64,000 nucleotides of DNA from Lachnospiraceae bacterium. Lineage in GTDB: Bacteria; Bacillota; Clostridia; Lachnospirales; Lachnospiraceae. The stretch spans positions 1 through 64,000 of the forward strand of contig JAAUZY010000059.1 in the NCBI GenBank assembly GCA_014804355.1. The letters are read 5' to 3'. The notes beneath the pieces are model-generated. The model ran no database searches and had not been told where the DNA came from. It saw only the letters and a program-made list of their open reading frames with translations. Below, piece by piece: positions 51,378 through 60,974 of this stretch. How positions within the stretch are numbered: position 1 is the stretch's first letter; every line of letters begins with the position of its first letter. The position numbers and the translations under genes are program-made.

Positions 51378-53669
51378 ATGAAAAAGAACAAAGTTCAGAA
51401 ATTGCTGGCGGTTCTTCTGTCAGCGTCTATGGTATTTGGACTGTCTGCCTGTGGTAATGGCGGCGGAACAACCAATGATGCTCCGGCTACCGACAGCAGT
51501 ACAAATGAAGCCGATGAATCTACCGACGGCAGCGAAAGTGAAGGAGAGACAGACACAGACACAGCTGAATCAGATGGTTATGTGGGACCGGATTGGGAGG
51601 CTATTGACGCAATGGACTATGATGAAAAGTCCGATGCGCTGTATGACTACAATCTGGGTGAATTCAATGAGTACTATCAGACAGCAAAAGAAGAGGTAAC
51701 AGATCTGGACAAGCGTATGGCGCTCATGGCTGTTGCTGAAGCGAAACTGTTAGAGTCCGGTGTATTCCAGCCTGTTCAGAGTAATGGGGGGGGATATGCA
51801 ATGACCCGTATCGTACCTCGTACCGGCACCACAACTACATGGGGTCTGGATGAGTACAAGTGGTATACTTATCTGGTTACTAACGAACTGCTTCATTCGG
51901 AGGACAGAACAGAACTGGTTTCCATATGGAGTGAGAGTAAGACTGAGGACGAATGGTTCACTAATGCAAAGGCTTTTCTGGAGGAGAAGGGTTACACTCT
52001 GAACGATACATACAACTATGAGATCAGCTACCAGCTGGTAACATGGGATGTTATCGCTACCAGTATGACAAGTGATTCTTACTTCATTTCATGTACTTAT
52101 TCAGGATTGCTGGAATATGATACTTTGAACCAGCAGCAGCCTGCTCTGGCTGAAAGTTACGAGGTTTCCGATGACGCTCTGACCTATACTTTCCATATCC
52201 GTCCGGGTGTGAAATGGGTAGACCAGCAGGGGCGTGAAGTCGGCGAAGTAACAGCAGACGACTGGGTTGCTTCCATGCAGCATGTGGCTGATAATGACGG
52301 TGAACTCGGATATCTTATGACCACCACAGACGGTTGTGGAATCAAGAATTATGACGCATGGGTAAACGGCGAAATCTCAGACTTCTCAGAAGTAGGTGTT
52401 GAAGCTGTAGATGATTATACTCTTGTATACACACTGGAAGCTCCGTTCCCTGCTTTCCTGTCTATGATGGGATATGGCTGTTTCGCACCGCTTAACCGTT
52501 CCTTCTATAAGTCACAGGGAGGTACATTCTCAGCGGAAGGCGATGAATATACACCCGGTAATTACGGTACTGACCCCAGCCACATTGCATACTGCGGTCC
52601 TTATCTGGTTACCAACTACACGGAGAATAATGTTACCAGCTACAAAGCAAACCCTGCATACTGGAATGCGGACGCAGTTAATACTCCGAATATAAATATT
52701 TATTATAACGACGGTTCGGATCCGCTCCGTATGTATAACGATACGAAGGATAATAATTGTTCTGCATGTGGATTTAACTCTTCCTCACTGGTACAGGCAC
52801 AGCAGGATACTCCGGATGGAGAGACTGAGACATATTTCGATCTGTATAATTATGTATCCGCTACTGACGGTACAACCTTCTGCGGCTGGGTAAACGTTAA
52901 CCGTGCATCATGGACGAATTACAATGACGATACGGTAGGTATTTCCCCTCAGACAGACGAAGATAAAGCTAAGACAAGAGAAGCCGTAAGCAACCAGAAC
53001 TTCCGTCTTGCTTTGGCAATGGCATTTGACAGAGGCGCCTTTAACGCAACGAGCGTTGGTGAGGATCTGAAGTATGCAAGCCTCAGAAATTCCTATGTAC
53101 CCGGTACATTCCAGAGCCTTGCTAATGATACAGCAATCGATATCAATGGTGAGAGCGTTACTTTCAAAGCAGGCACCTACTATGGTGAGGTTATGCAGGC
53201 ACAGTTGGATGCAGATGAAATACCGCTTAAGGTATGGGATCCGTCAGCAGATGACGGCGTAGGTTCCGGCGACGGTTTTGACGGCTGGTACAATGAAAGC
53301 AACGCAGCAGCATTCCTGGATAAAGCAATCGCTGAACTGGCAGAAGTTGGTGTAGAGGTTTCCGCAGAGAATCCGGTTTATATTGATATTCCTTGCGGTT
53401 CTTTCGCAGAATATTATTCTAACAGGGCTAATGCATACAAGCAGTCAGTTGAGAAGTCACTTGGCGGAAAGGTAATTGTAAATCTGGTTGAATTCGATGA
53501 CCAGACCAACTATACCTATTCATATTACCGTATCAGCAACGGTAATGAAGCAAACTTTGATGCTGCTCCCGGTACCAGCGGCTGGGGTCCTGACTATGGT
53601 GATGCGCAGACCTACCTTGATACGATCCAGCCTTATGGTTATATGTGCAAGAACATCGGATTGTATTAA
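51378..53669 (+). CDS. Oligopeptide-type ABC transporter substrate-binding lipoprotein
   Basis: This 763-residue lipoprotein has a lipobox FGLSAC after a hydrophobic helix, then a Ser/Thr/Glu/Asp-rich spacer. The SBP_bac_5 fold is visible in YDTLNQQQPALAESYEVSDDALTYTFHIRPGVKWVDQQGREVGEVTADDWVASM and later LALAMAFDRGAFNA. It is about 200 residues longer than usual OppA; the extra part precedes the binding fold (about residues 60-230). AGAGGAG precedes the ATG. It is the first gene of the operon, separated from the permease genes by a stem-loop, as expected for a protein needed in excess. Confidence 0.92.
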   Translation: MKKNKVQKLLAVLLSASMVFGLSACGNGGGTTNDAPATDSSTNEADESTDGSESEGETDTDTAESDGYVGPDWEAIDAMDYDEKSDALYDYNLGEFNEYYQTAKEEVTDLDKRMALMAVAEAKLLESGVFQPVQSNGGGYAMTRIVPRTGTTTTWGLDEYKWYTYLVTNELLHSEDRTELVSIWSESKTEDEWFTNAKAFLEEKGYTLNDTYNYEISYQLVTWDVIATSMTSDSYFISCTYSGLLEYDTLNQQQPALAESYEVSDDALTYTFHIRPGVKWVDQQGREVGEVTADDWVASMQHVADNDGELGYLMTTTDGCGIKNYDAWVNGEISDFSEVGVEAVDDYTLVYTLEAPFPAFLSMMGYGCFAPLNRSFYKSQGGTFSAEGDEYTPGNYGTDPSHIAYCGPYLVTNYTENNVTSYKANPAYWNADAVNTPNINIYYNDGSDPLRMYNDTKDNNCSACGFNSSSLVQAQQDTPDGETETYFDLYNYVSATDGTTFCGWVNVNRASWTNYNDDTVGISPQTDEDKAKTREAVSNQNFRLALAMAFDRGAFNATSVGEDLKYASLRNSYVPGTFQSLANDTAIDINGESVTFKAGTYYGEVMQAQLDADEIPLKVWDPSADDGVGSGDGFDGWYNESNAAAFLDKAIAELAEVGVEVSAENPVYIDIPCGSFAEYYSNRANAYKQSVEKSLGGKVIVNLVEFDDQTNYTYSYYRISNGNEANFDAAPGTSGWGPDYGDAQTYLDTIQPYGYMCKNIGLY

Positions 53670-53702
53670 GAAGATACAGCAGTGAAAATTTAAAGCACTG
53701 AT

Positions 53703-53737
53703 GGAGGTGCGGGGGAGTCTTACTTCTCCGCACTTCC
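53703..53737 (+). terminator. Intercistronic stem-loop after the binding-protein gene
   Basis: GGAGGTGCGG pairs with CCGCACTTCC (one G-U) plus inner GGAG/CTCC pairs. With no long U-tract it likely stabilises the upstream mRNA or partly terminates, lowering permease gene expression. Confidence 0.7.
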
Positions 53738-53779
53738 TTGTATAGAATAGGGAAGGGCATTTCATGGAGGGATAGGAAA

Positions 53780-55360
53780 GTGGCAAAATATATAGTGCAG
53801 CGAATTATAAAGGGAACACTCTCTGCAATCTGTGTGGTAATTCTTATCATGATACTTGTCTACTCTTTGATGGACAGAGGCAATATCTTTGCCGGTGACA
53901 GCAATTACACCAAGACGCAGAGTAATGCAAGAATTACATATGAACAAACCCGTTATCAGGCGTTTGGCTATGTAGACTATGTGAATTATTCGGACTATAT
54001 TACCATGTTGGTAAAAAGAGGAGAGCTTGACGAAGAAAACAGAAGCGATGCGGCGCTGATCGGACAGACGCCGGAAAAGGATAAAGAGATCGCGGCCGAA
54101 TATATTCAGAAATTTACGGAAGAATATGAAAGCCAGGGGTATACCATTGTACGTCTGGATGCGGATAAAAAGACAAATGGCCGGGTGAAGGACGGTGGGC
54201 AGGCAGCTTTATTTGCTACCAGAGATAAACCTTTGTATACCCGTGTTGTTTCTTATTTTACGGGAATGTTTTTCCTTGATAACATTCATTATGTGGATGA
54301 ATATACGGATATTGGAGAACGTAAACTGACATTTACGCTCTATGACCCGCTTTATGGTGGGGATAAATTTTCACCTGCTATTATTGGAAACGGTACGAAA
54401 CATAAATACTTAATGTATTTCGACAAAAAATTCCCTTATTTCCATCAGAATTTCCTGACGCTGAATCTGGGAGAATCTTACACTGTTAACCGTGGCGTTG
54501 ATGTATTTGAAACAATGACTGCATCCCAGGGCAGCTATGTGCTGGGTACTGTGAGTTATCCCACAGGGCATGTTGAGCAAAGCGCCGATGATCTGCATAC
54601 CGCAACATATGCGGAAGGATCTCTGGAGATGAGCGATATGTATGCAGCACGGTTTACGGATGATTACACAAATACGATTACACATAAAAGAAGCATGTCA
54701 AAACTGGGATATTCCTTTGTGATCGGTATTATATCGACTATAATTGCCTATGTTCTCGGCCTTCCGATTGGAATATTAATGGCACGGTTCAAGAATGGCA
54801 TTTTGGATAAAATCGGCACCTTATATATTATATTCATTATAGCAGTGCCTCCACTGGCATATATTTTCCTGTTTAAAGCGATTGGCGGAAGCGTATTCAA
54901 ACTACCTACATTGTTTGATATGGATTCATCCAGTAAGCTTATGTTCATCATGCCCATTATATCTCTGACACTGCCCAGCGTCGGTAGTCTGATGAAATGG
55001 ATGCGGCGTTACATGATTGACCAGATGAACAGCGATTATGTGAAGTTTGCCAGATCAGGAGGATTAAGCGAGACAGAAATCTTTACGAAGCATATCTGGA
55101 AGAATGCTGCGATCCCTCTTGTCCATGGTATTCCGGGAAGTATCCTGACTGCTATGGTAGGAGCAATTATCACCGAGCGTGTGTACGCTGTTCCCGGTGC
55201 AGGTAATCTGCTGACTCAGGCTATCAACAAGTACGATAACGGCGTCATTGTGGGCGTTGCCTTGTTCTATGCGCTGTTGACGGTAACTTCCATTATTCTG
55301 GGAGATATTTTGATAGCCAGTGTAGACCCTCGGATTTCATTTACATCGAAAGGCAGGTGA
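53780..55360 (+). CDS. oppB: Oligopeptide ABC transporter permease B with large extracytoplasmic insert
   Basis: This 526-residue permease keeps the OppB/DppB membrane core in its C-terminal 260 residues (YSFVIGIISTIIAYVLGLPIGILMARF, and the EAA loop around YVKFARSGGLSETEIFTKHIWKNA). Usual OppB proteins have about 310 residues; the extra ~210 lie between the first helix (TLSAICVVILIMILVYSLM) and the second, so they should be outside. Start GTG 53780 with GGAGG is preferred over the track's TTG 53738. It overlaps or abuts the next gene. The insert may touch the enlarged binding protein. Confidence 0.88.
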   Translation: MAKYIVQRIIKGTLSAICVVILIMILVYSLMDRGNIFAGDSNYTKTQSNARITYEQTRYQAFGYVDYVNYSDYITMLVKRGELDEENRSDAALIGQTPEKDKEIAAEYIQKFTEEYESQGYTIVRLDADKKTNGRVKDGGQAALFATRDKPLYTRVVSYFTGMFFLDNIHYVDEYTDIGERKLTFTLYDPLYGGDKFSPAIIGNGTKHKYLMYFDKKFPYFHQNFLTLNLGESYTVNRGVDVFETMTASQGSYVLGTVSYPTGHVEQSADDLHTATYAEGSLEMSDMYAARFTDDYTNTITHKRSMSKLGYSFVIGIISTIIAYVLGLPIGILMARFKNGILDKIGTLYIIFIIAVPPLAYIFLFKAIGGSVFKLPTLFDMDSSSKLMFIMPIISLTLPSVGSLMKWMRRYMIDQMNSDYVKFARSGGLSETEIFTKHIWKNAAIPLVHGIPGSILTAMVGAIITERVYAVPGAGNLLTQAINKYDNGVIVGVALFYALLTVTSIILGDILIASVDPRISFTSKGR

Positions 55361-55365
55361 TAGGA

Positions 55366-56337
55366 ATGTATGAAGAATTGAAAAGTAAGACCGGCTTAAG
55401 TAAAGAAGAGTTGTTCAGCCGTGTGACACATAGTGATACGGAGTCGGAAAAAATAGCAGCGCCGAGGTATTCCTACTGGAAGTCGGTGTTCCGTGTGTTT
55501 TTCCGGAACAAAGTGAATATTGTTATTTTGAGTCTTCTGTTGTTTGTAATTGCATTTGCATACATATATCCTACGGTGACGGATTATGATCCTTATGCCA
55601 ACCTGCTGGATACCGGAGCTAAGCATCTCTCCCCCAGCGGCGCGTTCGAACATTTTGGCTTCGGTTTGAAATGGATTCTCGGTTCGGGAGCGTCCGGAGA
55701 GCCGACCTTTGAAGCAGTCTGGAACGGGGCGAAGATTTCAATTTCTTTGGCATTTTTGTGCGCAGCCATTAATATGACCATCGGCGTATTGTTGGGAGCG
55801 GTATGGGGATTTTCCAAGAAAGTGGATATCATCATGACAGAGGTTTACAATATTATCGGAAATGTACCATTGATTCTGATCATATCTGTGCTTTCCATGC
55901 TGTTTTCGCCTACTTTCTGGACGATGGTGTTTGCACTTACGATCGTCGGATGGCTGAGCATAGCGTATTTTATCCGTACACAGGTACTGATCATCCGTGA
56001 CAGGGAATATAATCTGGCGTCCAGATGTCTGGGTACTTCCACGATAAAGATTGCCATAAAAAATATTCTGCCTTTTATGACATCGGTGATCGTAACTTTG
56101 CTTGCAACGGAGCTTCCGTCCTATATCTCCTATGAAGTGTTCTTAGCTTACATCGGAATGGGCATGAGTGAGATGTCTCTTGGACGTCTGATTTATGCGG
56201 CTGAGGCGGCCATGGTGACACCGGGCTGGGAGTTGGAATTCTGGGGTCCTGTAGCAGTTGTTTCTATCATCACGATTGTACTGTATGTGGTGGGACAGAA
56301 TCTGGGTGATGCATCCGATCCTCGGACGCATATGTAG
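55366..56337 (+). CDS. oppC: Oligopeptide ABC transporter permease C
   Basis: This 323-residue DppC/OppC-type permease has an N-terminal cytoplasmic stretch, a first helix (VNIVILSLLLFVIAFAYIYP), an OppC N-terminal region (DPYANLLD, HFGFGLKWILGSG), and a core with the EAA loop around NLASRCLGTSTIKIAIKNILP. The start ATG 55366 has AGGTGATAGGA; the track's GTG 55357 overlaps the OppB stop and is possible. It ends 10 bases before oppD. It pairs with OppB in the channel. Confidence 0.9.
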   Translation: MYEELKSKTGLSKEELFSRVTHSDTESEKIAAPRYSYWKSVFRVFFRNKVNIVILSLLLFVIAFAYIYPTVTDYDPYANLLDTGAKHLSPSGAFEHFGFGLKWILGSGASGEPTFEAVWNGAKISISLAFLCAAINMTIGVLLGAVWGFSKKVDIIMTEVYNIIGNVPLILIISVLSMLFSPTFWTMVFALTIVGWLSIAYFIRTQVLIIRDREYNLASRCLGTSTIKIAIKNILPFMTSVIVTLLATELPSYISYEVFLAYIGMGMSEMSLGRLIYAAEAAMVTPGWELEFWGPVAVVSIITIVLYVVGQNLGDASDPRTHM

Positions 56338-56347
56338 GAGGTAGAGC

Positions 56348-58105
56348 ATGGAAAATAAAAAGGTACTGTTGTCTGTCCGGGATCTGGAAGTAAAATTCCG
56401 TGTCCGCGGGCGGATTTTGAAGGCGATTCGCGGGATATCCCTTGATATATATGAGAATGAGTCGATTGCTATTGTAGGAGAGTCCGGTTCGGGCAAATCC
56501 GTTTTTACTAAAACTTTTGCCGGAATGCTGGATTCCAACGGGTTTGTCAGCAACGGACATATTGTATTCCATGATGAGGAGCTTGCAGATACACGCGTAC
56601 AGTTAAATGATAAAACACGCCGCAATATCGCTTCCATTAAGGAAAAACTGGATACTTTTTCAAAGCTGGAGCCGGGCGCTTCCGTATATCGCGAGATTCT
56701 TGCCCTTGAAGCGGAGAAAAGAGATCGTTACGAACTCAGTGAAGAAGAGAGAGCGGCGCAGGAAAAAGAGTTGAAAGATCTGACGTTCCAGCGGACAGAG
56801 GTTTATAACCGTAAGACTGCGATGGACCGTTCCAGGGACAAAGAAGAGATCAAGGCTGCACAGGAGGAGATTTCCCGGCTGGATACGCAGATCAAAGAGC
56901 TGGAAGCCCGTAATAAAGAGAAAATCCTCAAGCAGAAAGAAGCTGCAGAGCATGATACGGAGTATAATGCGCAGTATGCCAGACGTGAAGCGGAACTTAA
57001 GGAGAAATATGATAAGCTGATCCATAAAGAACTCTCTAAGGATGTTTTGGACAGAAATGAGAAACTGGCAAAAGAAATATATCTGTCTGTTGCCAGAGGC
57101 GATTTAATACGCCGAAGAAAGGTTATGAATCAATTGATGGAATCCTTCAAAGACGCGATGAAACTCGGAATCGACTGGAAGGATGAGGCACAGCATAACG
57201 GTATTTACGACGGCATTGTACCAAGGGTAAAATTTGTAAGCGAAACGAATAGCGAACTGATCGGTTATTGTATTTTGGATTTAGCTTATATGCAGTTCCC
57301 CAAGGACTGGGCACAGGTTCGCGGAAAGAAGATTGCTACTGTTTTTCAGGATCCCATGACATCCCTAAATCCTATTATTACAATCGGAAAACAGATTTCT
57401 TCCATTATTATAAAGCATCAGAACTGCTCTGAAGCGCAGGCAAGGATGCAGGCTTTGGATTTGATGCAGAAAGTAGGCATTCCGAATCCGGCTGCCCGTT
57501 ACGATGATTATCCTTTCCAGTATTCCGGCGGTATGCGCCAGCGTATTGTTATCGCGATTGCGCTTTCCTGCCAGCCGAAGATTCTGATTTGTGATGAGCC
57601 GACTACTGCGCTGGATGTGACCATACAGGCACAGATTTTACAGCTGATCAAGGATTTGCAGAAAGAATTTAATTATACGATCGTCTTTATCACGCATGAC
57701 CTGGGAGTTGTGGCAAATATTGCCGACCGGGTGGCAGTGGTTTATGGAGGACAGATTGTAGAACTGGGAACGGTAGAGGATGTGTTCTATGATCCGCGCC
57801 ATCCTTATACATGGGCATTATTGTCCTCGCTGCCTCAGTTGGCGGAGCCTGATACCGAACTATATTCCATTACCGGTACACCGCCTTCACTTTATAATGA
57901 AATTACGGGAGATGCGTTTGCGCCCCGAAATCCATATTGCATGAAAATCGATACACTGCTGGAGCCACCGATGTTTTCGGTCAGCGATACGCATTTTGCC
58001 AAGACATGGCTTTTGGATCCGGATGCTCCGAAAATTGAGAAGCCGGAGATCATCTGTAATCTTCATGAGCGGCTCATGCATGCATACAATATTCAGGGGG
58101 TGTGA
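56348..58105 (+). CDS. oppD: Oligopeptide ABC ATPase D with long coiled-coil insertion
   Basis: This 585-residue ATPase has Walker A GESGSGKS at 44-51, Q-loop/QDPMTSLNP near 334, signature YSGGMRQR near 391 and Walker [13 protein letters not shown] near 411, ending with the OppD C-terminal domain. Normal OppD has about 330-350 residues; here roughly 240 residues are inserted between Walker A and the Q-loop. They are highly charged with heptad-like helices ([29 protein letters not shown]). The reading frame is intact throughout, so this is a true insertion rather than an assembly artefact. It probably projects from the nucleotide-binding domain. Confidence 0.9.
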   Translation: MENKKVLLSVRDLEVKFRVRGRILKAIRGISLDIYENESIAIVGESGSGKSVFTKTFAGMLDSNGFVSNGHIVFHDEELADTRVQLNDKTRRNIASIKEKLDTFSKLEPGASVYREILALEAEKRDRYELSEEERAAQEKELKDLTFQRTEVYNRKTAMDRSRDKEEIKAAQEEISRLDTQIKELEARNKEKILKQKEAAEHDTEYNAQYARREAELKEKYDKLIHKELSKDVLDRNEKLAKEIYLSVARGDLIRRRKVMNQLMESFKDAMKLGIDWKDEAQHNGIYDGIVPRVKFVSETNSELIGYCILDLAYMQFPKDWAQVRGKKIATVFQDPMTSLNPIITIGKQISSIIIKHQNCSEAQARMQALDLMQKVGIPNPAARYDDYPFQYSGGMRQRIVIAIALSCQPKILICDEPTTALDVTIQAQILQLIKDLQKEFNYTIVFITHDLGVVANIADRVAVVYGGQIVELGTVEDVFYDPRHPYTWALLSSLPQLAEPDTELYSITGTPPSLYNEITGDAFAPRNPYCMKIDTLLEPPMFSVSDTHFAKTWLLDPDAPKIEKPEIICNLHERLMHAYNIQGV

Positions 58106-58107
58106 TT

Positions 58108-59412
58108 GTGTCAAATTTAAATTCAAACTCAAAATCAAGTACCGCCACCGTTTTTCCCGAACATGGACCGCTTAATGAAGACGGAAAGGAAATCCTGCTG
58201 TCGGTTAAGAACGTTGATATCACTTTTGGAAAAAAGGAAAATGCGGTCAAAGCCGTACAGAATGCTTCCTTTGATATTTACAAAGGAGAAACTTTCTCAT
58301 TAGTTGGAGAATCCGGTTCGGGAAAGACTACTGTTGGACGGGCTGTCATTCGCGTTAATCCGCTTGCAGGCGGTGAAATATTGTATAAAGGTGTCCGTAT
58401 TTCAGGGAAAATTCCCCGCGCACTGGACCGTAAGGTGATTCGTAACATTCAGATGGTGTTCCAGGATCCTGCCGCTTCTTTAAATGACAGAGCGACAGTG
58501 GATTATATTATTTCCGAAGGACTGTACAATTTCCATCTCTATACGAGCAAGGCTGACCGTCAGCAAAAGGTGGAAAATATGATCAAAGAGGTAGGGCTTC
58601 TGCCTGAACATCTGACCAGATACCCGCATGAGTTTTCCGGCGGACAGCGTCAGCGTATCGGTATCGCCCGCGCTATGGTTATGGAACCGGAGCTGGTAGT
58701 GGCGGATGAGCCTATTTCTGCGCTGGATGTGTCTATTCGTGCGCAGGTGCTGAACCTGATGAAGAAATTCCAGCGTGAAAAAGAGATTACATATCTCTTT
58801 ATTGCACACGATCTGTCTGTGGTAAGGTTTATTTCGGACCGTATCGGTGTTATTTATAAAGGTAAAATTGTGGAGATTGCAGAGGCGGAGGAGCTTTTCA
58901 ACTTTCCACTGCATCCTTACACCCACTCTCTGATTTCGGCGATTCCCATTCCGGATCCGAAACTTGAGAAGAACAAAGTGCTCTATACATACGATCCTTC
59001 CATCCATGATTACAGCGAGGAAGAGCCGGAGTTAGTCAACATCGGCCATAACCACTATGTATACGGAAGCAAAAAGGAGATTGAGGAGTATAAAGCCATC
59101 AGGGACAAGAATGAGCCTGTTAAAGCTATTACCATTAATTTTTCCGGTACTGAGATTACGGATCATGTGCAGGAGGTGACAGCCTCAGAGGATGAGATAA
59201 AGCTTCCGCCTGTTCATGATACGGGATCATTCATATATAAGCTTCTTTCATTCTTCCTGCCAATACTCGGACTGATTGCGGCATTTATCTTCAGGCGGAT
59301 CAATCATATTCGAAATTACAGGGCATGTAAGAGAGGGGCTATTGCCGGGCTGATCACTCTGGCTGTGATCGTGCTTATCTTCCTGCTGTTGATATTGTTG
59401 GCGGTAATATAA
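58108..59412 (+). CDS. oppF: Oligopeptide ABC ATPase F with C-terminal membrane helices
   Basis: This 434-residue ATPase has Walker [10 protein letters not shown] (about 66-74), [10 protein letters not shown], signature FSGGQRQR (about 176), Walker [13 protein letters not shown] and H-loop IAHDLSV. After the usual oligopeptide C-terminal part, two hydrophobic segments follow ([20 protein letters not shown] and [22 protein letters not shown]), which OppF proteins do not normally have. The start is GTG 58108 after GGGGG; GTG 58102 overlaps the oppD stop. The helices would tether this ATPase to the membrane. A repeat element follows the stop. Confidence 0.9.
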   Translation: MSNLNSNSKSSTATVFPEHGPLNEDGKEILLSVKNVDITFGKKENAVKAVQNASFDIYKGETFSLVGESGSGKTTVGRAVIRVNPLAGGEILYKGVRISGKIPRALDRKVIRNIQMVFQDPAASLNDRATVDYIISEGLYNFHLYTSKADRQQKVENMIKEVGLLPEHLTRYPHEFSGGQRQRIGIARAMVMEPELVVADEPISALDVSIRAQVLNLMKKFQREKEITYLFIAHDLSVVRFISDRIGVIYKGKIVEIAEAEELFNFPLHPYTHSLISAIPIPDPKLEKNKVLYTYDPSIHDYSEEEPELVNIGHNHYVYGSKKEIEEYKAIRDKNEPVKAITINFSGTEITDHVQEVTASEDEIKLPPVHDTGSFIYKLLSFFLPILGLIAAFIFRRINHIRNYRACKRGAIAGLITLAVIVLIFLLLILLAVI

Positions 59413-59517
59413 AAAATCGAGCAAGCTCGATTGTGAGCTTTGCGGGGTTACGAGGCAAGCTCGATTGCGAGATATCGCCCATGAGATGCTGTGCATCTCG
59501 GCGAACTCGAATTAAAC
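59413..59517. repeat. Hairpin-rich repeat element after oppF
   Basis: A TCGAGC-AA-GCTCGA palindrome, a 17-base direct repeat GCAAGCTCGATTG(T/C)GAG at 59421 and 59455, and the hairpin GAGATGC-TGT-GCATCTC. The last resembles GAGTTGC-TTT-GCAACTC in the element at 47324. It may also terminate the opp transcript. Confidence 0.6.
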
Positions 59518-59590
59518 TTAAGAATTTCTTATATAAATGTATGGCGCACGGGAGCATTTCATTCCGTGCGCCGTGTTGAATGAAACAGGA

Positions 59591-60877
59591 ATGAGGAGAA
59601 GAAATTTGAGGGAAAGCAGAACCGGCGGCGGGGGAAGAGACCTGCCGCATCCGAAACCAGTGAATAAGATTGAACTTCCGGCAGAGCACAGGCGGCTGAG
59701 ATTGGTTCTGGCCGTCGTTTTTTTGATCGTGGGAGCATTTTTTTTAGCTATTAGTGTGGCAAATCTTTCATCAAAGGATTCCGGATGGAGTGAAATAGAA
59801 GCCGATTCTTCAGAACTAAATTGTAGCGATGATTTTGTGTTTTTGTATTGCCTGGGACAGGGCGAGGCTTCAGCCACAGCGGAGAATAAGGAGATCACCG
59901 CATGTTATTCCGCTGCCACAGAATATGCGTTTCGGATGTTTACAAATGATGTGGAATACGAAAATGTTCACAATATGTACTACATCAATCGCCATCCAAA
60001 CGAGGAGATGAAGGTAGACGATGTTCTGTACCGGGCATTTTCTTTGATTCAGGAATCCGAGGACAGAAGCCTCTATCTTGCGCCTGTTTATGAGCAATAT
60101 GATGGTTTATTCTACTGCACGGAGGAATATCAGACGGTGGAATATGATCCTTATCTGAATCAGGATGTGGCGGATTACTACGCCGCAGTAGCAGGGTTCG
60201 CCAATGATACGCGGATGATAGATCTGGAACTTCTGGGAGAAAACAGGATTTGTCTGAGGGTAGCAGAGGAGTATCTGGATTTTGCTTCGGAAAATGAGAT
60301 CGGAAGTTTTATTGATTTTTATTGGATGAAGAATGCTTTTATTGTGGACTATCTGGCACAGGAGATGATTTCGGCAGGTTATTTTAGGGGCTGCATTTCC
60401 AGCCTTGACGGATTTACCAGAAATCTGGACCGGAGTGGAGAGGTCTATGATTATATTTTTTACAACAGACAGGATACCACGATTTATCCTGCGGCAAGCA
60501 TACAATACAACGGTCCGTCATGTATAGTCTGTCTCCGTGATTATGCATTGGGCAGTGAGCAGCATTTATTTTACTTATATTCAGGCGGAGAGAGACGCAC
60601 CCCATATCTGGATACGAAGGACGGCTTCTGCAGGAGTGCCGGCAGTGATCTGGTATGCTATAGCAGCGAATCGAGCTGTAGTGAAATTCTGCTTCGGATG
60701 ATTCCCGTCTATATCGCGGACACGCTTCAGTACGACGCGCTGGCCGGATTGACAAAAGAGAGAATTTACTCCATTTACAGTGAAAACAGCAGAATTTGTT
60801 ACAATGATGCTGACCTGACGTTTGCCAACATGTATTGTGATGAGGATGTGCAATACGAGGCGTTTTGGGTGAAATAA
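59591..60877 (+). CDS. Membrane protein with possible degenerate ApbE-like domain
   Basis: This 428-residue protein has a cytoplasmic basic N-terminus and one membrane helix (LVLAVVFLIVGAFFLAISVANL, about 36-57); the rest is extracytoplasmic. A region around 235-290 (SFIDFYWMKNAFIVDYLAQEMISAGYFRGCISSLDGFTRNL) follows the spacing of the ApbE flavin transferase motif DLGxxAKGYAxD...G, but key residues differ, so this is at best a degenerate relative. ATG 59591 follows ACAGGA; the track start at 59537 lacks a ribosome site. It contains several Cys. No partner gene is evident. Function unknown. Confidence 0.6.
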   Translation: MRRRNLRESRTGGGGRDLPHPKPVNKIELPAEHRRLRLVLAVVFLIVGAFFLAISVANLSSKDSGWSEIEADSSELNCSDDFVFLYCLGQGEASATAENKEITACYSAATEYAFRMFTNDVEYENVHNMYYINRHPNEEMKVDDVLYRAFSLIQESEDRSLYLAPVYEQYDGLFYCTEEYQTVEYDPYLNQDVADYYAAVAGFANDTRMIDLELLGENRICLRVAEEYLDFASENEIGSFIDFYWMKNAFIVDYLAQEMISAGYFRGCISSLDGFTRNLDRSGEVYDYIFYNRQDTTIYPAASIQYNGPSCIVCLRDYALGSEQHLFYLYSGGERRTPYLDTKDGFCRSAGSDLVCYSSESSCSEILLRMIPVYIADTLQYDALAGLTKERIYSIYSENSRICYNDADLTFANMYCDEDVQYEAFWVK

Positions 60878-60974
60878 TTGTGGATATGCGCAGGATGTGC
60901 TATACTGAATTTGTTTGTGGGCAAAGAAGTGGAAATGTTTCTTTGCCTGCCATGAAAATAAGGAGGAAACAATA

